Shown: positions 16,198 to 25,125, counted from the stretch's first letter. The stretch: DNA of 64,000 nucleotides from Alphaproteobacteria bacterium (GCA_023384135.1 JAHDXS010000001.1:1091878-1155877); one strand, 5' to 3'. Numbers and translations are program-made. Notes: generated by a model not told the origin, from the sequence alone.

Positions 16198-16431
16198 ATG
16201 AGTGTTGCAAAAAAGGAAAGCCGCGATATTGAGAAGAGCTACAGCACGGCGCAGTTTGTCGAAAAGCTGCGCCGTCTGGCCGACTGTCTCGAAAAAGGAG
16301 AGCGGTTTGACATCCAGATCGCCGGAGAACGCATCTACGTGCCTCAGCATGCGATGTTCAACATCGAGCACGAACGCGGCGACGGTGATGAGGAAATCGA
16401 ATTCCAGATCAAATGGAAGAATAAGGCCTGA
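16198..16431 (+). CDS. Amphi-Trp domain protein
   Basis: A 77-residue protein with the amphi-Trp domain pattern: KKESRDIEKSYSTAQFVEKLRRLADCLEKGERFDIQIAGERIYVPQHA, then an acidic strand and the closing EIEFQIKWKNKA with the single Trp near the end. This domain is a short alpha-beta module of unknown function found in archaea and bacteria, often next to small stress or metal genes. Cytoplasmic. The ribosome site AAGGAG lies 8 bases before the ATG. It sits between the YdcH-like and zinc-finger-like genes in one probable operon. Confidence 0.8.
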   Translation: MSVAKKESRDIEKSYSTAQFVEKLRRLADCLEKGERFDIQIAGERIYVPQHAMFNIEHERGDGDEEIEFQIKWKNKA

Positions 16432-16459
16432 TCGTCAACATTCAAAAAAGGAAACAACC

Positions 16460-16732
16460 ATGCCTCTATTAACGTCCCCCATCGATGGCTCTCCCATGCG
16501 CCAGATCAACCGTTACGGCATCGAAATCGATGTCTGCCCGACAACGGGCGGAATCTGGCTCGACAAGGGCGAACTGGAAAAACTTATGGCGTTCCTGAAG
16601 GAAGAGGCCGCTAACGAAAGGCGCGCCCCTGAGCCTCGGGACCACGGGAACGGCCGGGCAAATCTTCGTAACCGTGACGGGCGCGAAGATGAGGGCGTCT
16701 TTTCAAGGATCATGGAGATCTTTGAGTTTTAG
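16460..16732 (+). CDS. zf-TFIIB-like small protein with degenerate zinc ligands
   Basis: A 90-residue protein that keeps the zf-TFIIB scaffold: MPLLTSPIDGSPM, then RYGIEIDVCPTTGGIWLDKGELEKL, as in proteins with C-P-x-C...C-P-x-C-x-G-x-W-L-D. However, the first C-P-x-C is S-P-I-D and the second is C-P-T-T, so only one of four zinc cysteines remains. The C-terminal half is charged and probably disordered, ending FSRIMEIFEF. It may have lost metal binding while keeping a protein-contact surface. It is third in the short-gene operon; a perfect 10-bp hairpin follows its stop. Confidence 0.7.
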   Translation: MPLLTSPIDGSPMRQINRYGIEIDVCPTTGGIWLDKGELEKLMAFLKEEAANERRAPEPRDHGNGRANLRNRDGREDEGVFSRIMEIFEF

Positions 16733-16747
16733 GTAAACTTCACGCCT

Positions 16748-16773
16748 CATGCCCTGCCCGCAAGCAGGGCATG
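16748..16773 (+). terminator. Hairpin after the short-gene operon
   Basis: Perfect 10-bp stem CATGCCCTGC / GCAGGGCATG with a 6-base loop, 15 bases after the zf-TFIIB-like stop. There is no T-run, so it is a weak terminator or an mRNA-stabilising hairpin between that operon and the antiporter gene. Confidence 0.45.
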
Positions 16774-16796
16774 AGCGATTAAGGAAAGACGCGAAC

Positions 16797-17750
16797 ATGA
16801 TTGATTTTGTGCTCATTGCCTCTGGTCTGCTTTTGCTCTTTCTCGGGGGTGAAGCCCTGATCAAGGGCGCGGTCGCGCTGGCACGCCACTTCGGCCTCTC
16901 ACAGCTTCTCGTGAGCGCCGTCATTATCGGTTTCGGGACATCCATGCCGGAAATGACAGTCTCGGTCGGCGCGGCTTTAAAAGGTTCGCCCGAGATCGCG
17001 CTCGGAAACGTGGTCGGAAGCAACATCGCGAATATTCTTCTGATCGTAGGGCTTTCGGCTTTGATTTTTCCGTTTGTGCAAAACGCACAGGCCGTAAGAC
17101 GTGACGTGCTGGCCATGATTGGTGCCAGCCTCCTGCTCTGCGCACTAACCCTCTACGGAGCACTCGGATTCTTCAGCGGATTGCTCATGCTATCAGGCCT
17201 ATTTGTCTACATTTCCTGGTGCTGCGTACAGGACCTCAAAAAGCCGGACAACGCCGAAACAACAGTTGAAAACGTTGACGGCGAAAACCACCCGCCCGTG
17301 CCCATGGCGTTTATGTATAGCTTTGTAGGGCTGGGCTTACTCGTAGGGGGCGCATATTTACTCGTGGAAGGCGCAATCGCACTCGCCCGGGACTTCGGTT
17401 TGTCTGAAGCCGTTATTGGGCTCACGATTGTCGCGGTGGGAACATCCCTGCCGGAACTGGCTACGGCAGTTGTTGCGGCAATGCGCAGACAAAGCGATAT
17501 TATTGTCGGCAACATTTTAGGCAGCAATATCTTCAACATTCTCGCGATTCTCGGCGTAACGGCGATGGTTGAACCCATTCCCATGACAGGACAGATCGCT
17601 TCCACCGATATATGGATCATGTTAGCAGTGGCCTTGTCCTTCTCGGCCCTCCTCTGGCTCGGCCTGCGGATTGGCCGCCCTGTGGGCTTCGGAATGCTGG
17701 CGGCATACTGCGCCTACACGGGCTGGCTTTATGCGGGTTCGATGGTATAA
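16797..17750 (+). CDS. Calcium/sodium antiporter of the CaCA family (YrbG type)
   Basis: A 317-residue inner-membrane antiporter with about ten hydrophobic segments. The two inverted repeats of the family are clear: first GFGTSMPEMTVS and GNVVGSNIANILLI (alpha-1), then AVGTSLPELATA and GNILGSNIFNILAI (alpha-2), which carry the ion-binding Ser, Glu and Asn residues. Between them lies a hydrophilic loop with TTVENVDGENHPP. It exchanges Ca2+ (or another cation) for Na+ or K+. Start at 16797, after AAGGAAAG. It is the last clear gene before the predicted left border of the island. Confidence 0.9.
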   Translation: MIDFVLIASGLLLLFLGGEALIKGAVALARHFGLSQLLVSAVIIGFGTSMPEMTVSVGAALKGSPEIALGNVVGSNIANILLIVGLSALIFPFVQNAQAVRRDVLAMIGASLLLCALTLYGALGFFSGLLMLSGLFVYISWCCVQDLKKPDNAETTVENVDGENHPPVPMAFMYSFVGLGLLVGGAYLLVEGAIALARDFGLSEAVIGLTIVAVGTSLPELATAVVAAMRRQSDIIVGNILGSNIFNILAILGVTAMVEPIPMTGQIASTDIWIMLAVALSFSALLWLGLRIGRPVGFGMLAAYCAYTGWLYAGSMV

Positions 17751-17868
17751 ACCGCGCTCAGAATACGCCCCAATCCGCCCGCACACGATTGGAGGCGCAG
17801 GGAGAAACACCTCGGTTCCCAGCGTTCAGCGTTACTGAATATTTCAGGAGAAATTAAGAATTGAGAAA

Positions 17869-17884
17869 TTGGTTGCGGGGGCAG
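17869..17884 (+). repeat. Left att copy: 3' end of tRNA-fMet (16 bp)
   Basis: TTGGTTGCGGGGGCAG, identical over all 16 bases to 57305-57320, where it is the (antisense) acceptor end of a tRNA-fMet fragment. No further tRNA sequence follows here (TAAAGAGATT), so this copy is only the attachment remnant. The region 17751-18071 has no gene; besides this repeat it holds a terminator at 18034-18070. Taken as the left border of the island. Confidence 0.6.
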
Positions 17885-18033
17885 TAAAGAGATTTCGCTC
17901 TAAACGTTGAAAAAAAAGAGTTTTTTGAAAATTTCTGCCTTAACGATACCCTATCCCGTACCCTGAAAACCATCCACAGGAAATCGGGAATTGAACGGGC
18001 GTCCCTGAAGGATATTTAAACCATGATCAAACG

Positions 18034-18070
18034 ACCCTGCCCGGACATTCTGCCCAAGCAGGGTTTTTTA
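18034..18070 (+). terminator. Rho-independent terminator reading rightward
   Basis: Stem ACCCTGC (18034-18040) / GCAGGGT (18058-18064) with a T-run (TTTTTT) directly after. It points on the plus strand, with no plus-strand gene just upstream except the distant antiporter, and sits against the end of the convergent membrane-protein gene. Confidence 0.65.
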
Positions 18071-18071
18071 A

Positions 18072-19430
18072 TTATTTGTGCTCATTTTCTGCGAGTTGCA
18101 CTAAACGATCCCATTTCATTTTAATGAAGGCACCGTGGCGCTCAATCATTGATGCGGTGATGATGATACCGCCACCCAATACCGATAGTGTAACCCAATT
18201 GGAAAAATCAATCAGTTGCACCAATTCCAGAATTTGCCGACCGACACCGACCAGTACAGTCACCCCGCCCATCACCATCAGGTCAAGGAAACCATGGCGA
18301 CGACTCACAGCGATGATCGCCAATCCGGCAAGAATACACAAAATTGCGTGAGACATATCACCCACGAACAAGACTGGAAGGATATTGCTAACGGCGAGAA
18401 CAACGACAGCCAGCTGTATAGCGGCAATCGGCCTCTGACAGCGGGTAGAGACATCCAGCATTAAGCCCGCAAATACAATACCTAACACATTAAGGGCTAA
18501 TGCTCCTGAAAAATAACGTTCTACCAAGATTGCAACAGGTATCGCCGTCGCCAAAGCGGCACCAAACGAAAGCAGGTTTGTCCATCTCCGTGCAAACGAC
18601 GCTTCTTCTGTTTGTTGTGCGCAGAACCGCAGCGCAATAAACGCCGTACCTGCAAGTGTAATTTGCAGGATCTCGTCAACCGGATAGAGCCAAATACTGC
18701 GGCACACGATGATGCCCGCTGGCACAAATACTGTTGCCATAGCAAACAACCCCTCCGGCGTACGCAAGGTGCTATCCTGTGACATGCGCCTTAATAACAA
18801 ACCCAGAGGAAGAATGACGGCAATCAGTGCGACTACCCCCACATAGACAGATTCGCGCACGGGCAGAAGCAATAACAGATTTGTGAACAAGAACAGCGCA
18901 GACAGTGTGTGTGCGGAGCGGCGTGCCAGAACCATATGACTGCCCCATGCAACCGGAGCGCTAATGGCGAGGGTAGACAGCAAGGCCATCATGAGTGCGT
19001 TGAATTCTGGTGCAACCCATTTGGCAAAACTGGGATAGTGCGCAAGTGCACTTCCCCACTGCGTGGTAGAGAAGATGAGTGAGCCCAAGGTTGTCATGTT
19101 GACAGTGATCGAAATCAAGCCCAACCCGAAAAAGACACGAGCGCCCTTATTCTCATTCAAGAGGAAGCTGAGTCCAAGCCCGCTGACGGCCAGTAGGAAG
19201 GTTTGCGAGAGGAGTATGTTGTAACGGCTGATATCGTTGCCTTCAGACCATCCTTGCATGAGGTATGAGGACATTGCGACAAGCATAATTAAAGCTCCGC
19301 AAACCCGTAGCAACGATGCGAAACTGGTCATATTACGAAGAAGATCAATGACATTTGATTGTTTCGCCTCTGAGATGGGAGAATTGTCCTCCCACTCGTC
19401 TGCATGACGGTTTCTGACTGGTTTGCTCAT
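18072..19430 (-). CDS. Polytopic membrane protein, 452 aa, partner of PspA-like protein
   Basis: A very hydrophobic protein with about a dozen membrane segments after a soluble head of some 40 residues (NRHADEWEDNSPISEAKQSN) and a short basic C-terminal tail. I cannot place it in a named family with confidence; it resembles DUF2157-like multi-span proteins in layout. The start has GGGAG 8 bases upstream. It lies two bases after the stop of the PspA/IM30-like gene on the same strand, so the two are almost certainly one operon. A membrane partner for a PspA-like membrane-remodelling protein is the natural inference. Confidence 0.75.
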   Translation of the reverse strand: MSKPVRNRHADEWEDNSPISEAKQSNVIDLLRNMTSFASLLRVCGALIMLVAMSSYLMQGWSEGNDISRYNILLSQTFLLAVSGLGLSFLLNENKGARVFFGLGLISITVNMTTLGSLIFSTTQWGSALAHYPSFAKWVAPEFNALMMALLSTLAISAPVAWGSHMVLARRSAHTLSALFLFTNLLLLLPVRESVYVGVVALIAVILPLGLLLRRMSQDSTLRTPEGLFAMATVFVPAGIIVCRSIWLYPVDEILQITLAGTAFIALRFCAQQTEEASFARRWTNLLSFGAALATAIPVAILVERYFSGALALNVLGIVFAGLMLDVSTRCQRPIAAIQLAVVVLAVSNILPVLFVGDMSHAILCILAGLAIIAVSRRHGFLDLMVMGGVTVLVGVGRQILELVQLIDFSNWVTLSVLGGGIIITASMIERHGAFIKMKWDRLVQLAENEHK

Positions 19431-19432
19431 TT

Positions 19433-20083
19433 CTATTCTCCCTTGTCAGAATCAAGTAGCTCAGAAAGCTCAGCCTGTAATTGCGCGGTGTTTTCTGCTT
19501 TTACAAAGGACATATCGAGAGTGTCCGCATCCGACATGTGGCCAAGGGAATACTCCGTTTCGGTAATGAGCATTTCCCAGCGGTCAAAGGTATCTTCGAT
19601 TCCGTTGTCGGTAGCTCCCTCAATCTTGCTGATAATCCTCATGGCGTCTGCAGTAGACTGCCGCGAACGCATGAGGTTCTGTTGCTGCGCGATGTCACGC
19701 AGGCGCTGCTCCATACGCTGCACATTTTCTCTGATCTTGATTTCCAGTTCTTCGTGGCGTGTGAGCGCGGTCTGGAGTTGTGTGGCCTGTTCGCGGCATT
19801 GGTTGCGTCTGGCGATACAGGCAAGGGCCTTTTGCTCATCCTTTGCTGCCGTTTCTTTAGCGCGATTTTCCCAGAGCCTCTCCATCCGCATCGCTTCCTG
19901 TAAGCGTTTACGCATCGCTTCACCATCCTTGTGCACGCGCTCTAGCCGCACTTTGGCTTTTGCTGTAGCCGCACGTGTATCCTTAAGGGCCAGAGCCACA
20001 ACGGCATCATGGTTTTCGACATGGGCGACCATCTCATCCAGCTTTCCGGTAAGCGTGGCTGTAATACGGGCGAATATGTTCAT
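19433..20083 (-). CDS. PspA/IM30-family coiled-coil protein
   Basis: A 216-residue, almost wholly helical protein. The opening MNIFARITATLTGKLDEMVAHVENHDAVVALALKD is the PspA/IM30 N-terminal amphipathic helix and first hairpin, and the remainder is heptad-rich coiled coil (residues 40-150), with an acidic helical end. PspA/IM30 (bacterial ESCRT-III-like) proteins bind and remodel membranes under envelope stress. The ribosome site AAGGAG is 8 bases from the ATG. No PspF, PspB or PspC genes are near; instead the neighbour is a multi-span membrane protein and a divergent XRE regulator, an unusual setting. Confidence 0.8.
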   Translation of the reverse strand: MNIFARITATLTGKLDEMVAHVENHDAVVALALKDTRAATAKAKVRLERVHKDGEAMRKRLQEAMRMERLWENRAKETAAKDEQKALACIARRNQCREQATQLQTALTRHEELEIKIRENVQRMEQRLRDIAQQQNLMRSRQSTADAMRIISKIEGATDNGIEDTFDRWEMLITETEYSLGHMSDADTLDMSFVKAENTAQLQAELSELLDSDKGE

Positions 20084-20150
20084 TATCTTTCTCCTTAAAC
20101 ATGTTTGAACACCCTGATCTTACAGATAAGACTATAAATAGAATACTTAA

Positions 20151-20200
20151 TTGACATAAGTTGCAGTATATTATTAGAATGGTATTATATTTTAATACTA
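20151..20200 (+). promoter_or_regulatory. Promoter and inverted-repeat operator of the XRE regulator
   Basis: The AT-rich divergent space carries TTGACA (20151-20156) and TTGCAG (20161-20166) as -35 candidates and TATTAT (20183-20188) as a -10 candidate. A near-perfect inverted repeat GTATTA-TATTT-TAATAC (20182-20198) overlaps the -10, as expected for autorepression by the helix-turn-helix protein. Confidence 0.45.
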
Positions 20201-20216
20201 TTTGAAGGGCGCAAGG

Positions 20217-20966
20217 ATGCAGACAGCTTTATTGCTTCAAACGTTAAAACAGTGCCTCAAAGCTCAAGGAAAGACCTATGCGGATGTGGCGCAAACGCTC
20301 GACCTATCTGAGGCAAGCGTAAAGCGGATGTTTTCGGAACAGCATTTTTCTTTGGAGCGGCTAGATCGGGTCTGCGACATGCTCGGGATGGAAATCAGTG
20401 ACCTTGTTAAGCAAATGGACGCTTCTCAGGCGAGAATAGAGCAGCTGTCGCACAGGCAGGAATCAGAAATCGTTCAGGATGTCTCTTTAATACTGGTCAC
20501 CGTTTGTGTCTTTAATCACTGGACGATGAAAAATATCACGCAATACTTCACGTTAAGCGAGGAAGAATGTGTGTTGAAACTCCTCAAACTTGATAAGATT
20601 GGCATTATCGAATTACTCCCGCAAAACAGAATTAAACTCCTCATTAGCCCTAATTTTTCCTGGATCGAGAATGGCCCGTTTGAGCGTTTTTTTCGTGAAC
20701 ATGTGGGACAAGAATACTTTAACAGCAATTTTCATGGAGAGCATCGGTGCTTGCGTGTCTTAAATGGTGCGCTTTCAAATGCCAGCGCTGCCGAGTTTCA
20801 GCGCAAATTGTTGCGGCTGGCTCATGAATTCGGCGAGATAGCCCGCGAAGAGTCGACCTTGCCCATAGAAAGTCGGAATGGAGTGACTTTGGTTATGGCC
20901 ATGCGGAATTGGGATTATGGGTTCTTCGACCATTTAGTCCGCCCAGAATATAGGCTCAAATCATGA
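20217..20966 (+). CDS. XRE-family (Cro/CI helix-turn-helix) regulator with large C-terminal domain
   Basis: A 249-residue protein. Residues 1-70 are an XRE helix-turn-helix (TYADVAQTLDLSEASVKRMFSEQHFSLERLDRVCDMLGMEISDL). The remaining 180 residues form a mixed domain (SLILVTVCVFNHWTMKNITQYFTLSEEECVLKLLKLDKIGIIELLPQNRIKLL), which looks like a second winged-helix and a sensory or oligomer part, similar to uncharacterised XRE-plus-effector regulators. The start was placed at ATG 20217; TTG at 20202 is an alternative. It is divergent from the PspA-like operon, so it is the likely regulator of that module. Confidence 0.8.
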   Translation: MQTALLLQTLKQCLKAQGKTYADVAQTLDLSEASVKRMFSEQHFSLERLDRVCDMLGMEISDLVKQMDASQARIEQLSHRQESEIVQDVSLILVTVCVFNHWTMKNITQYFTLSEEECVLKLLKLDKIGIIELLPQNRIKLLISPNFSWIENGPFERFFREHVGQEYFNSNFHGEHRCLRVLNGALSNASAAEFQRKLLRLAHEFGEIAREESTLPIESRNGVTLVMAMRNWDYGFFDHLVRPEYRLKS

Positions 20967-21020
20967 TTGGAAAGGCAGCTTATGACGGCCTTTTAGAGCT
21001 GATAATACAACTCGCTAACA

Positions 21021-22472
21021 TCAAGCAGCCAAAACATTAGGGGAAATCTTCAATCTCGCGCTTTCCGCCCATTTACGGACGACTTTCATTTCCTCACTCG
21101 AAGGATCACGGTTATTGTGACCGGCACACTGGACAATCTCACGCTCGTCATCAACCTCCAGCGTCTGGCATTTTTCAACCTTGCCCTTTTGATGACGCTC
21201 CAAAGACCACAAAGAACACCACCCGGCTGTACAATACCTCGCGTACGTACCCACGCAATGATTAAGCGCCCGCCCTTCTCGGATCAGGTCTGCCCCGGAA
21301 AGCAATTCGCGGATCGTCCAGTATTCGTCCTGTCTTTTAGTCGGCGACCATAAAAACCCGTTGATACCGGATTTCTTGAAATATAGGTCATGAACCCCGG
21401 CAAGCTTTTTCTCCTCCTTCTGCCAGCGCTCAATCTGCCGGAGCAGTGTCTGAAGTGAACGGCCATGCATGCGCAGCTTGGGTTGGGGCGGCTGGATCGT
21501 TTCAACCATGCCCGGCCCAGTCAGGCATTCGCGGACCTTGTATTTCTGCGCCTGAAGAAAATCGATAGTGGCAGGAATTTGTGTAAGCGGCAGTGCGGGG
21601 TGTTCGATAAAATAGCGGATAACAGAATCCCAAAACGCAGAGTTTTCGTAAGATTCCCCCAACCATGTTTTAGCCACGGCCAGCGCCAAACGCTCATCGC
21701 CCCCCAAAGCCCGCACCTGCGCCCACCTGAATGCCTCAAGGATGCGGCAGCCCGAAGGCGCCTGCAGGAAGTAATGAGCGGTCATTTTCGTCAGGGGCAT
21801 CGGCAGTTCGGGTGCTGTCCGCATATTGCGCCCCGACGCCAGATGGATATACCACCGGCGCTTTAAAGCCCCACCGTCACACGTATCGAACCAGGCAGCC
21901 TCCATAAAGGTCGGCACGGGATAGCGCACAAAGAGATGCTGCGCAAGCGAGGCAAACTGCTTACGCGCATTATAAGATCGAGGCGACCACGTCTTCGGCT
22001 TCCGAATCCAATTCTGGCGGTAAAGATAAAGCCGCGTCGCCGCACGCAGATAGGGCGTCCAACCACTGTCCTGCTCAAGCAGGAAGTCGGATTTTCGATG
22101 AAGCCACGTCAGGAACTCTGTCAGACCGCTCTGAAATTCAGGACTGGCATCATCGAACGCAAGCGTTTGAGCGATCGAACGCCAGCCCCTGCGGCTCAGT
22201 TGCTCCGGCTGAATGCGCTTGTGACAGGCTTCACGGATAAAAACCTCCGGGTTGTGATGGATCCGCGCCTGTTCATCGCGTCTCCGCTGCTCTCGCTCAC
22301 GAACCTCGATCTCGGCCTCGCGGTCCGGCAGGCTCTTTTTGAGAACTTGCTTGAAACCGTTTCGGGAACACCAACGGAAGTAAGCCCAACGATCGGCAAA
22401 CCCTAACCGTAGGATGTGTGTTTTGATGGCCGGATTTAAGCCCTCCAGCCTGTTTCCTCTTTGTCGGGTCAT
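21021..22472 (-). CDS. PcfJ-domain protein, 483 aa
   Basis: The C-terminal 120 residues match the PcfJ-like domain: TIRELLSGADLIREGRALNHCVGTYA, then a cysteine-containing strand region (GWCSLWSLE) and EIVQCAGHNNRDPSSEEMKVVRKWA. PcfJ-like proteins were named from conjugative elements and also occur near CRISPR-like and mobile loci; their function is unknown. The N-terminal half is basic and rich in Trp, Arg and Phe. Start at ATG 22472, with GGAAGGA about 11 bases upstream; GTG/ATG farther out is possible. It has no operon partner. The 386 bases upstream to the histidine kinase gene hold no gene that I can see. Confidence 0.75.
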   Translation of the reverse strand: MTRQRGNRLEGLNPAIKTHILRLGFADRWAYFRWCSRNGFKQVLKKSLPDREAEIEVREREQRRRDEQARIHHNPEVFIREACHKRIQPEQLSRRGWRSIAQTLAFDDASPEFQSGLTEFLTWLHRKSDFLLEQDSGWTPYLRAATRLYLYRQNWIRKPKTWSPRSYNARKQFASLAQHLFVRYPVPTFMEAAWFDTCDGGALKRRWYIHLASGRNMRTAPELPMPLTKMTAHYFLQAPSGCRILEAFRWAQVRALGGDERLALAVAKTWLGESYENSAFWDSVIRYFIEHPALPLTQIPATIDFLQAQKYKVRECLTGPGMVETIQPPQPKLRMHGRSLQTLLRQIERWQKEEKKLAGVHDLYFKKSGINGFLWSPTKRQDEYWTIRELLSGADLIREGRALNHCVGTYARYCTAGWCSLWSLERHQKGKVEKCQTLEVDDEREIVQCAGHNNRDPSSEEMKVVRKWAESARLKISPNVLAA

Positions 22473-22858
22473 TATTGCATCAGTCCTTCCGGACACTCCT
22501 GTGTTAAAGTCAAAGCCGCGCGCAAGGCACAGCCACTGTGTGCTTTGTTAAAAATCTTCATGGTTTTCCTGTCTGAAACGCGTTGGCGAATCCCTGCGTA
22601 AAGCGCAGGAATTGCGAAAAGACTTCGGCGCAGCATCGCGCATGCGCAAAAGCCCTAAAGCGCTCCGACCGTCGGATAATTTGAGATTAAAGAGAGGTTA
22701 GGCTATGGATGGCGTATACGTGTAAACGCACCATGCCCGTCCGAATTGTCCGCCGGATCGGCTAGCTGAAATGTGTGACAATATCTCTCATCGGCTTCTC
22801 CCTTTTTTCGAGAGGAGCATTTTGCTATCACGAATGAAATAATAAAATCAAGTTTTAT
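22473..22858. other. Gene-free stretch between PcfJ-like and histidine kinase genes
   Basis: No supported gene. It contains a short inverted pair (CTCTC at about 22794 / GAGAG at about 22819) around a T-rich loop but no convincing terminator or promoter. It may hold the promoter of the PcfJ-like gene, which reads leftward. Confidence 0.4.
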
Positions 22859-24445
22859 TTACTTCGTTTTCTGAAGGATAATTTCGAAGCAAGCGCCTCC
22901 TGAACGACTGCTGCCTTCGACAAGCCTTACTGCGCCGCCATACGCATGGATAATAGAAGTCACTATGCCGAGGCCGATCCCCGTGCCGCCCTCCTGCCTT
23001 CGCGTCGTGAAAAACGGCGTGAAGATTTTGGCGGCATTGGCTGCGGAGATCCCGCAGCCGTTATCCTGCAATCGGATGACGGCTGAATGCTCCTGCTCTC
23101 TTACACTAATCTGTAATTCATCCGCACCGTTCTGCAGCGCATTATCACAAAGATTGATCAGGACGGTCTCAAGGTTCTCGGCCGATATTCTAAGATTTGA
23201 TCGGCCCTTGTTATCGAGGGACATTTTAAGCGTCTCATTATACCTGTCACAGACTTTTTGCAGAACGCCCGCCGGATCGCAGACATCGTCCGACGCGATC
23301 AAATTATCCGCCCGCGCCAGCTCCAGCAAGCGGCTGACCAGCCTTTTGAGGCGGTCGCTGTCGGCAATAATATTCATAAGAAACTGGCGTTTTTTTGCCT
23401 CATCCATATCATAAAGGTGATCGAGAAGCAGCTCCGCCGAGCCCTGAATGGCTGTAATCGGCGTCTTGAACTCATGCGACACATGCATCGCGAAATTGCG
23501 GATATATTCCGAACGTTCGGTGAGGGATTGCGCCATCCGCGAAAAGCTCTCTTCCAAAAGCTCTATCTCCTGAACCCCTGCGCCTTCCGGCATCTGAAGC
23601 GCTTTGGAATCGCCAGCGGCAAAACGCTCGGTCCGGTCGATCAGCCGCTTGATGGGGCGAGAAATCATGTAGGAGGTCATAAGCGCGATCAGCAGCGTGG
23701 CCCCCGCAAGGATCAGGCCGACAATTATGACCTTACCTTTCTCGGCGTACATATGCTTGAGGATATTCTGCGGCGTGCGCGAGAGGTAGACAACGCCCAA
23801 GACACGGCCCTCATTCACAATCGGCAGCGCTACGAAGACGCGGATTCCAGTACCACGGCTGATCGAGGCCAGCGCCGGGGGCGGTTCATCGGAAATACGT
23901 TCGCGAATGACGCTTGTATAATAGCCTTTGAGGGCACGCCGTACCTCCGGCACGTTGGATAAATCCAGCCCGACCTCCTGCCGGCCTGCAACGACCACAC
24001 CTTTGAAATCAAGGATCTTGATGCCGGATAAATTTGTCTTTTGCGCCTCGGTAATAACTGGGGTAAGCGCCTGCCCGATCTCTTCGGCGTATAGAGCGGC
24101 TATAGTCCCAGGCTTTCCATCCTCCCGCGGCGGCAGAACCTGTGTTCTCGACAAGTCAAGCTGCGGAATAACGGGCGTATAATACTCATCGATCTTTGTG
24201 ATGCTGGCCGGATCGGCGGGAACTCCGTAACTTTCTGTTTCAGGCAAACGTTTCAGGATCTCGTCTTTGTAAACCGCCGCCAAGACTGCCGCCTGCGTAA
24301 TCAGTTCGTTTTCGGTCTGCTGCACGAGCGCGTTTTCATACAATCGGAAAAACATCACGCCTGCCAAAGGCAGCATAAAAACCATGATATTGACGATCAG
24401 AAGGATCGTGCGCAGCCGGATACGGGCCTTGAGCGGTTTTTTCAT
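22859..24445 (-). CDS. Sensor histidine kinase, membrane-bound, 528 aa
   Basis: Architecture: first membrane helix (about residues 14-33), a periplasmic sensor of about 210 residues (ALVQQTENELITQAAVLAAVYKDEI start), second membrane helix (about 236-262), HAMP (RPIKRLIDRTERFAAGD), dimerisation domain with His324 in HVSHEFKTPITAIQ, and a catalytic ATPase domain with N-box (LCDNALQNGADEL), G1 (LQDNGCGIS) and G2 (EGGTGIGLGIV). It phosphorylates the response regulator encoded just upstream (4-base overlap). The organisation resembles the stimulus-sensing ChvG/CreC type. The input signal is unknown; the first operon gene encodes a DUF4173 membrane protein. Confidence 0.88.
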   Translation of the reverse strand: MKKPLKARIRLRTILLIVNIMVFMLPLAGVMFFRLYENALVQQTENELITQAAVLAAVYKDEILKRLPETESYGVPADPASITKIDEYYTPVIPQLDLSRTQVLPPREDGKPGTIAALYAEEIGQALTPVITEAQKTNLSGIKILDFKGVVVAGRQEVGLDLSNVPEVRRALKGYYTSVIRERISDEPPPALASISRGTGIRVFVALPIVNEGRVLGVVYLSRTPQNILKHMYAEKGKVIIVGLILAGATLLIALMTSYMISRPIKRLIDRTERFAAGDSKALQMPEGAGVQEIELLEESFSRMAQSLTERSEYIRNFAMHVSHEFKTPITAIQGSAELLLDHLYDMDEAKKRQFLMNIIADSDRLKRLVSRLLELARADNLIASDDVCDPAGVLQKVCDRYNETLKMSLDNKGRSNLRISAENLETVLINLCDNALQNGADELQISVREQEHSAVIRLQDNGCGISAANAAKIFTPFFTTRRQEGGTGIGLGIVTSIIHAYGGAVRLVEGSSRSGGACFEIILQKTK

Positions 24446-25125
24446 GGCGTTAGCTTGTATCCCACGCCGCGCAGCGTTGTAATCAGGCCTTCACAGCCCT
24501 TTTCCGAGAACTTCCGGCGAATGTTGCGGATATGGCTATCGATGGTCCGGTCGCTGACATAGGTGCTCGCACCGTGCGCCATGGTCATAATCTGGTCGCG
24601 GGTAAAGAGGCGGTCCGGGTACTGAGCCATGCCGTGAACGATGGAAAACTCCGTAGCCGTAAGATCAACCGCCTGCCCGCTCCAGAAAGCCTGATGCCGC
24701 ACAGTGTCAATTTTCAGCGAGCCGCAAATGACAGTCTGATCAACGGACTTGGGCGCAGGCGGCTGCGCACGTTTGAGGATCGCCTTGACCCGGGCTACCA
24801 GCTCTCTCGGGCTGAATGGTTTGGTCAGATAATCATCGGCCCCCAGCTCCAATCCCAGAATTTTGTCGATCTCCTCATCACGGGAAGAGAGAAAAAGCAC
24901 CGGCACATCGGAGGTTTTTCGCAATTCCTTACAGACCTCAAGCCCGTCCATCTCGGGCATGTTGATATCAAGTACGATCAGGTCGGGGTTAACTTGGGCA
25001 AAACGATCAAGAACCTCTTTCCCGTCCTGCGCCCTGACAGACTTTATGCCTGCCTTTTCAAGCGCGAAGGACACAACGTCCAGAATATGGGGGTCATCAT
25101 CGGCGACCAACGCTATCTTGCTCAT
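24442..25125 (-). CDS. OmpR/PhoB-family response regulator
   Basis: A 227-residue two-domain regulator. Receiver: acidic pocket DDD at residues 10-12, phosphoacceptor Asp53 in LIVLDINMPEMDG, Lys in YLTKPFSPRELVARV. Effector: OmpR-type winged helix (VDLTATEFSIVHGMAQYPDRLFTRDQIMTMA, then TYVSDRTIDSHIRNIRRKF). It overlaps the kinase gene by 4 bases and the DUF4173 gene by 4 bases, so all three are made together. It should be phosphorylated by the adjacent kinase and act as a DNA-binding regulator of unknown targets, perhaps including its own operon. Confidence 0.92.
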   Translation of the reverse strand: MSKIALVADDDPHILDVVSFALEKAGIKSVRAQDGKEVLDRFAQVNPDLIVLDINMPEMDGLEVCKELRKTSDVPVLFLSSRDEEIDKILGLELGADDYLTKPFSPRELVARVKAILKRAQPPAPKSVDQTVICGSLKIDTVRHQAFWSGQAVDLTATEFSIVHGMAQYPDRLFTRDQIMTMAHGASTYVSDRTIDSHIRNIRRKFSEKGCEGLITTLRGVGYKLTP

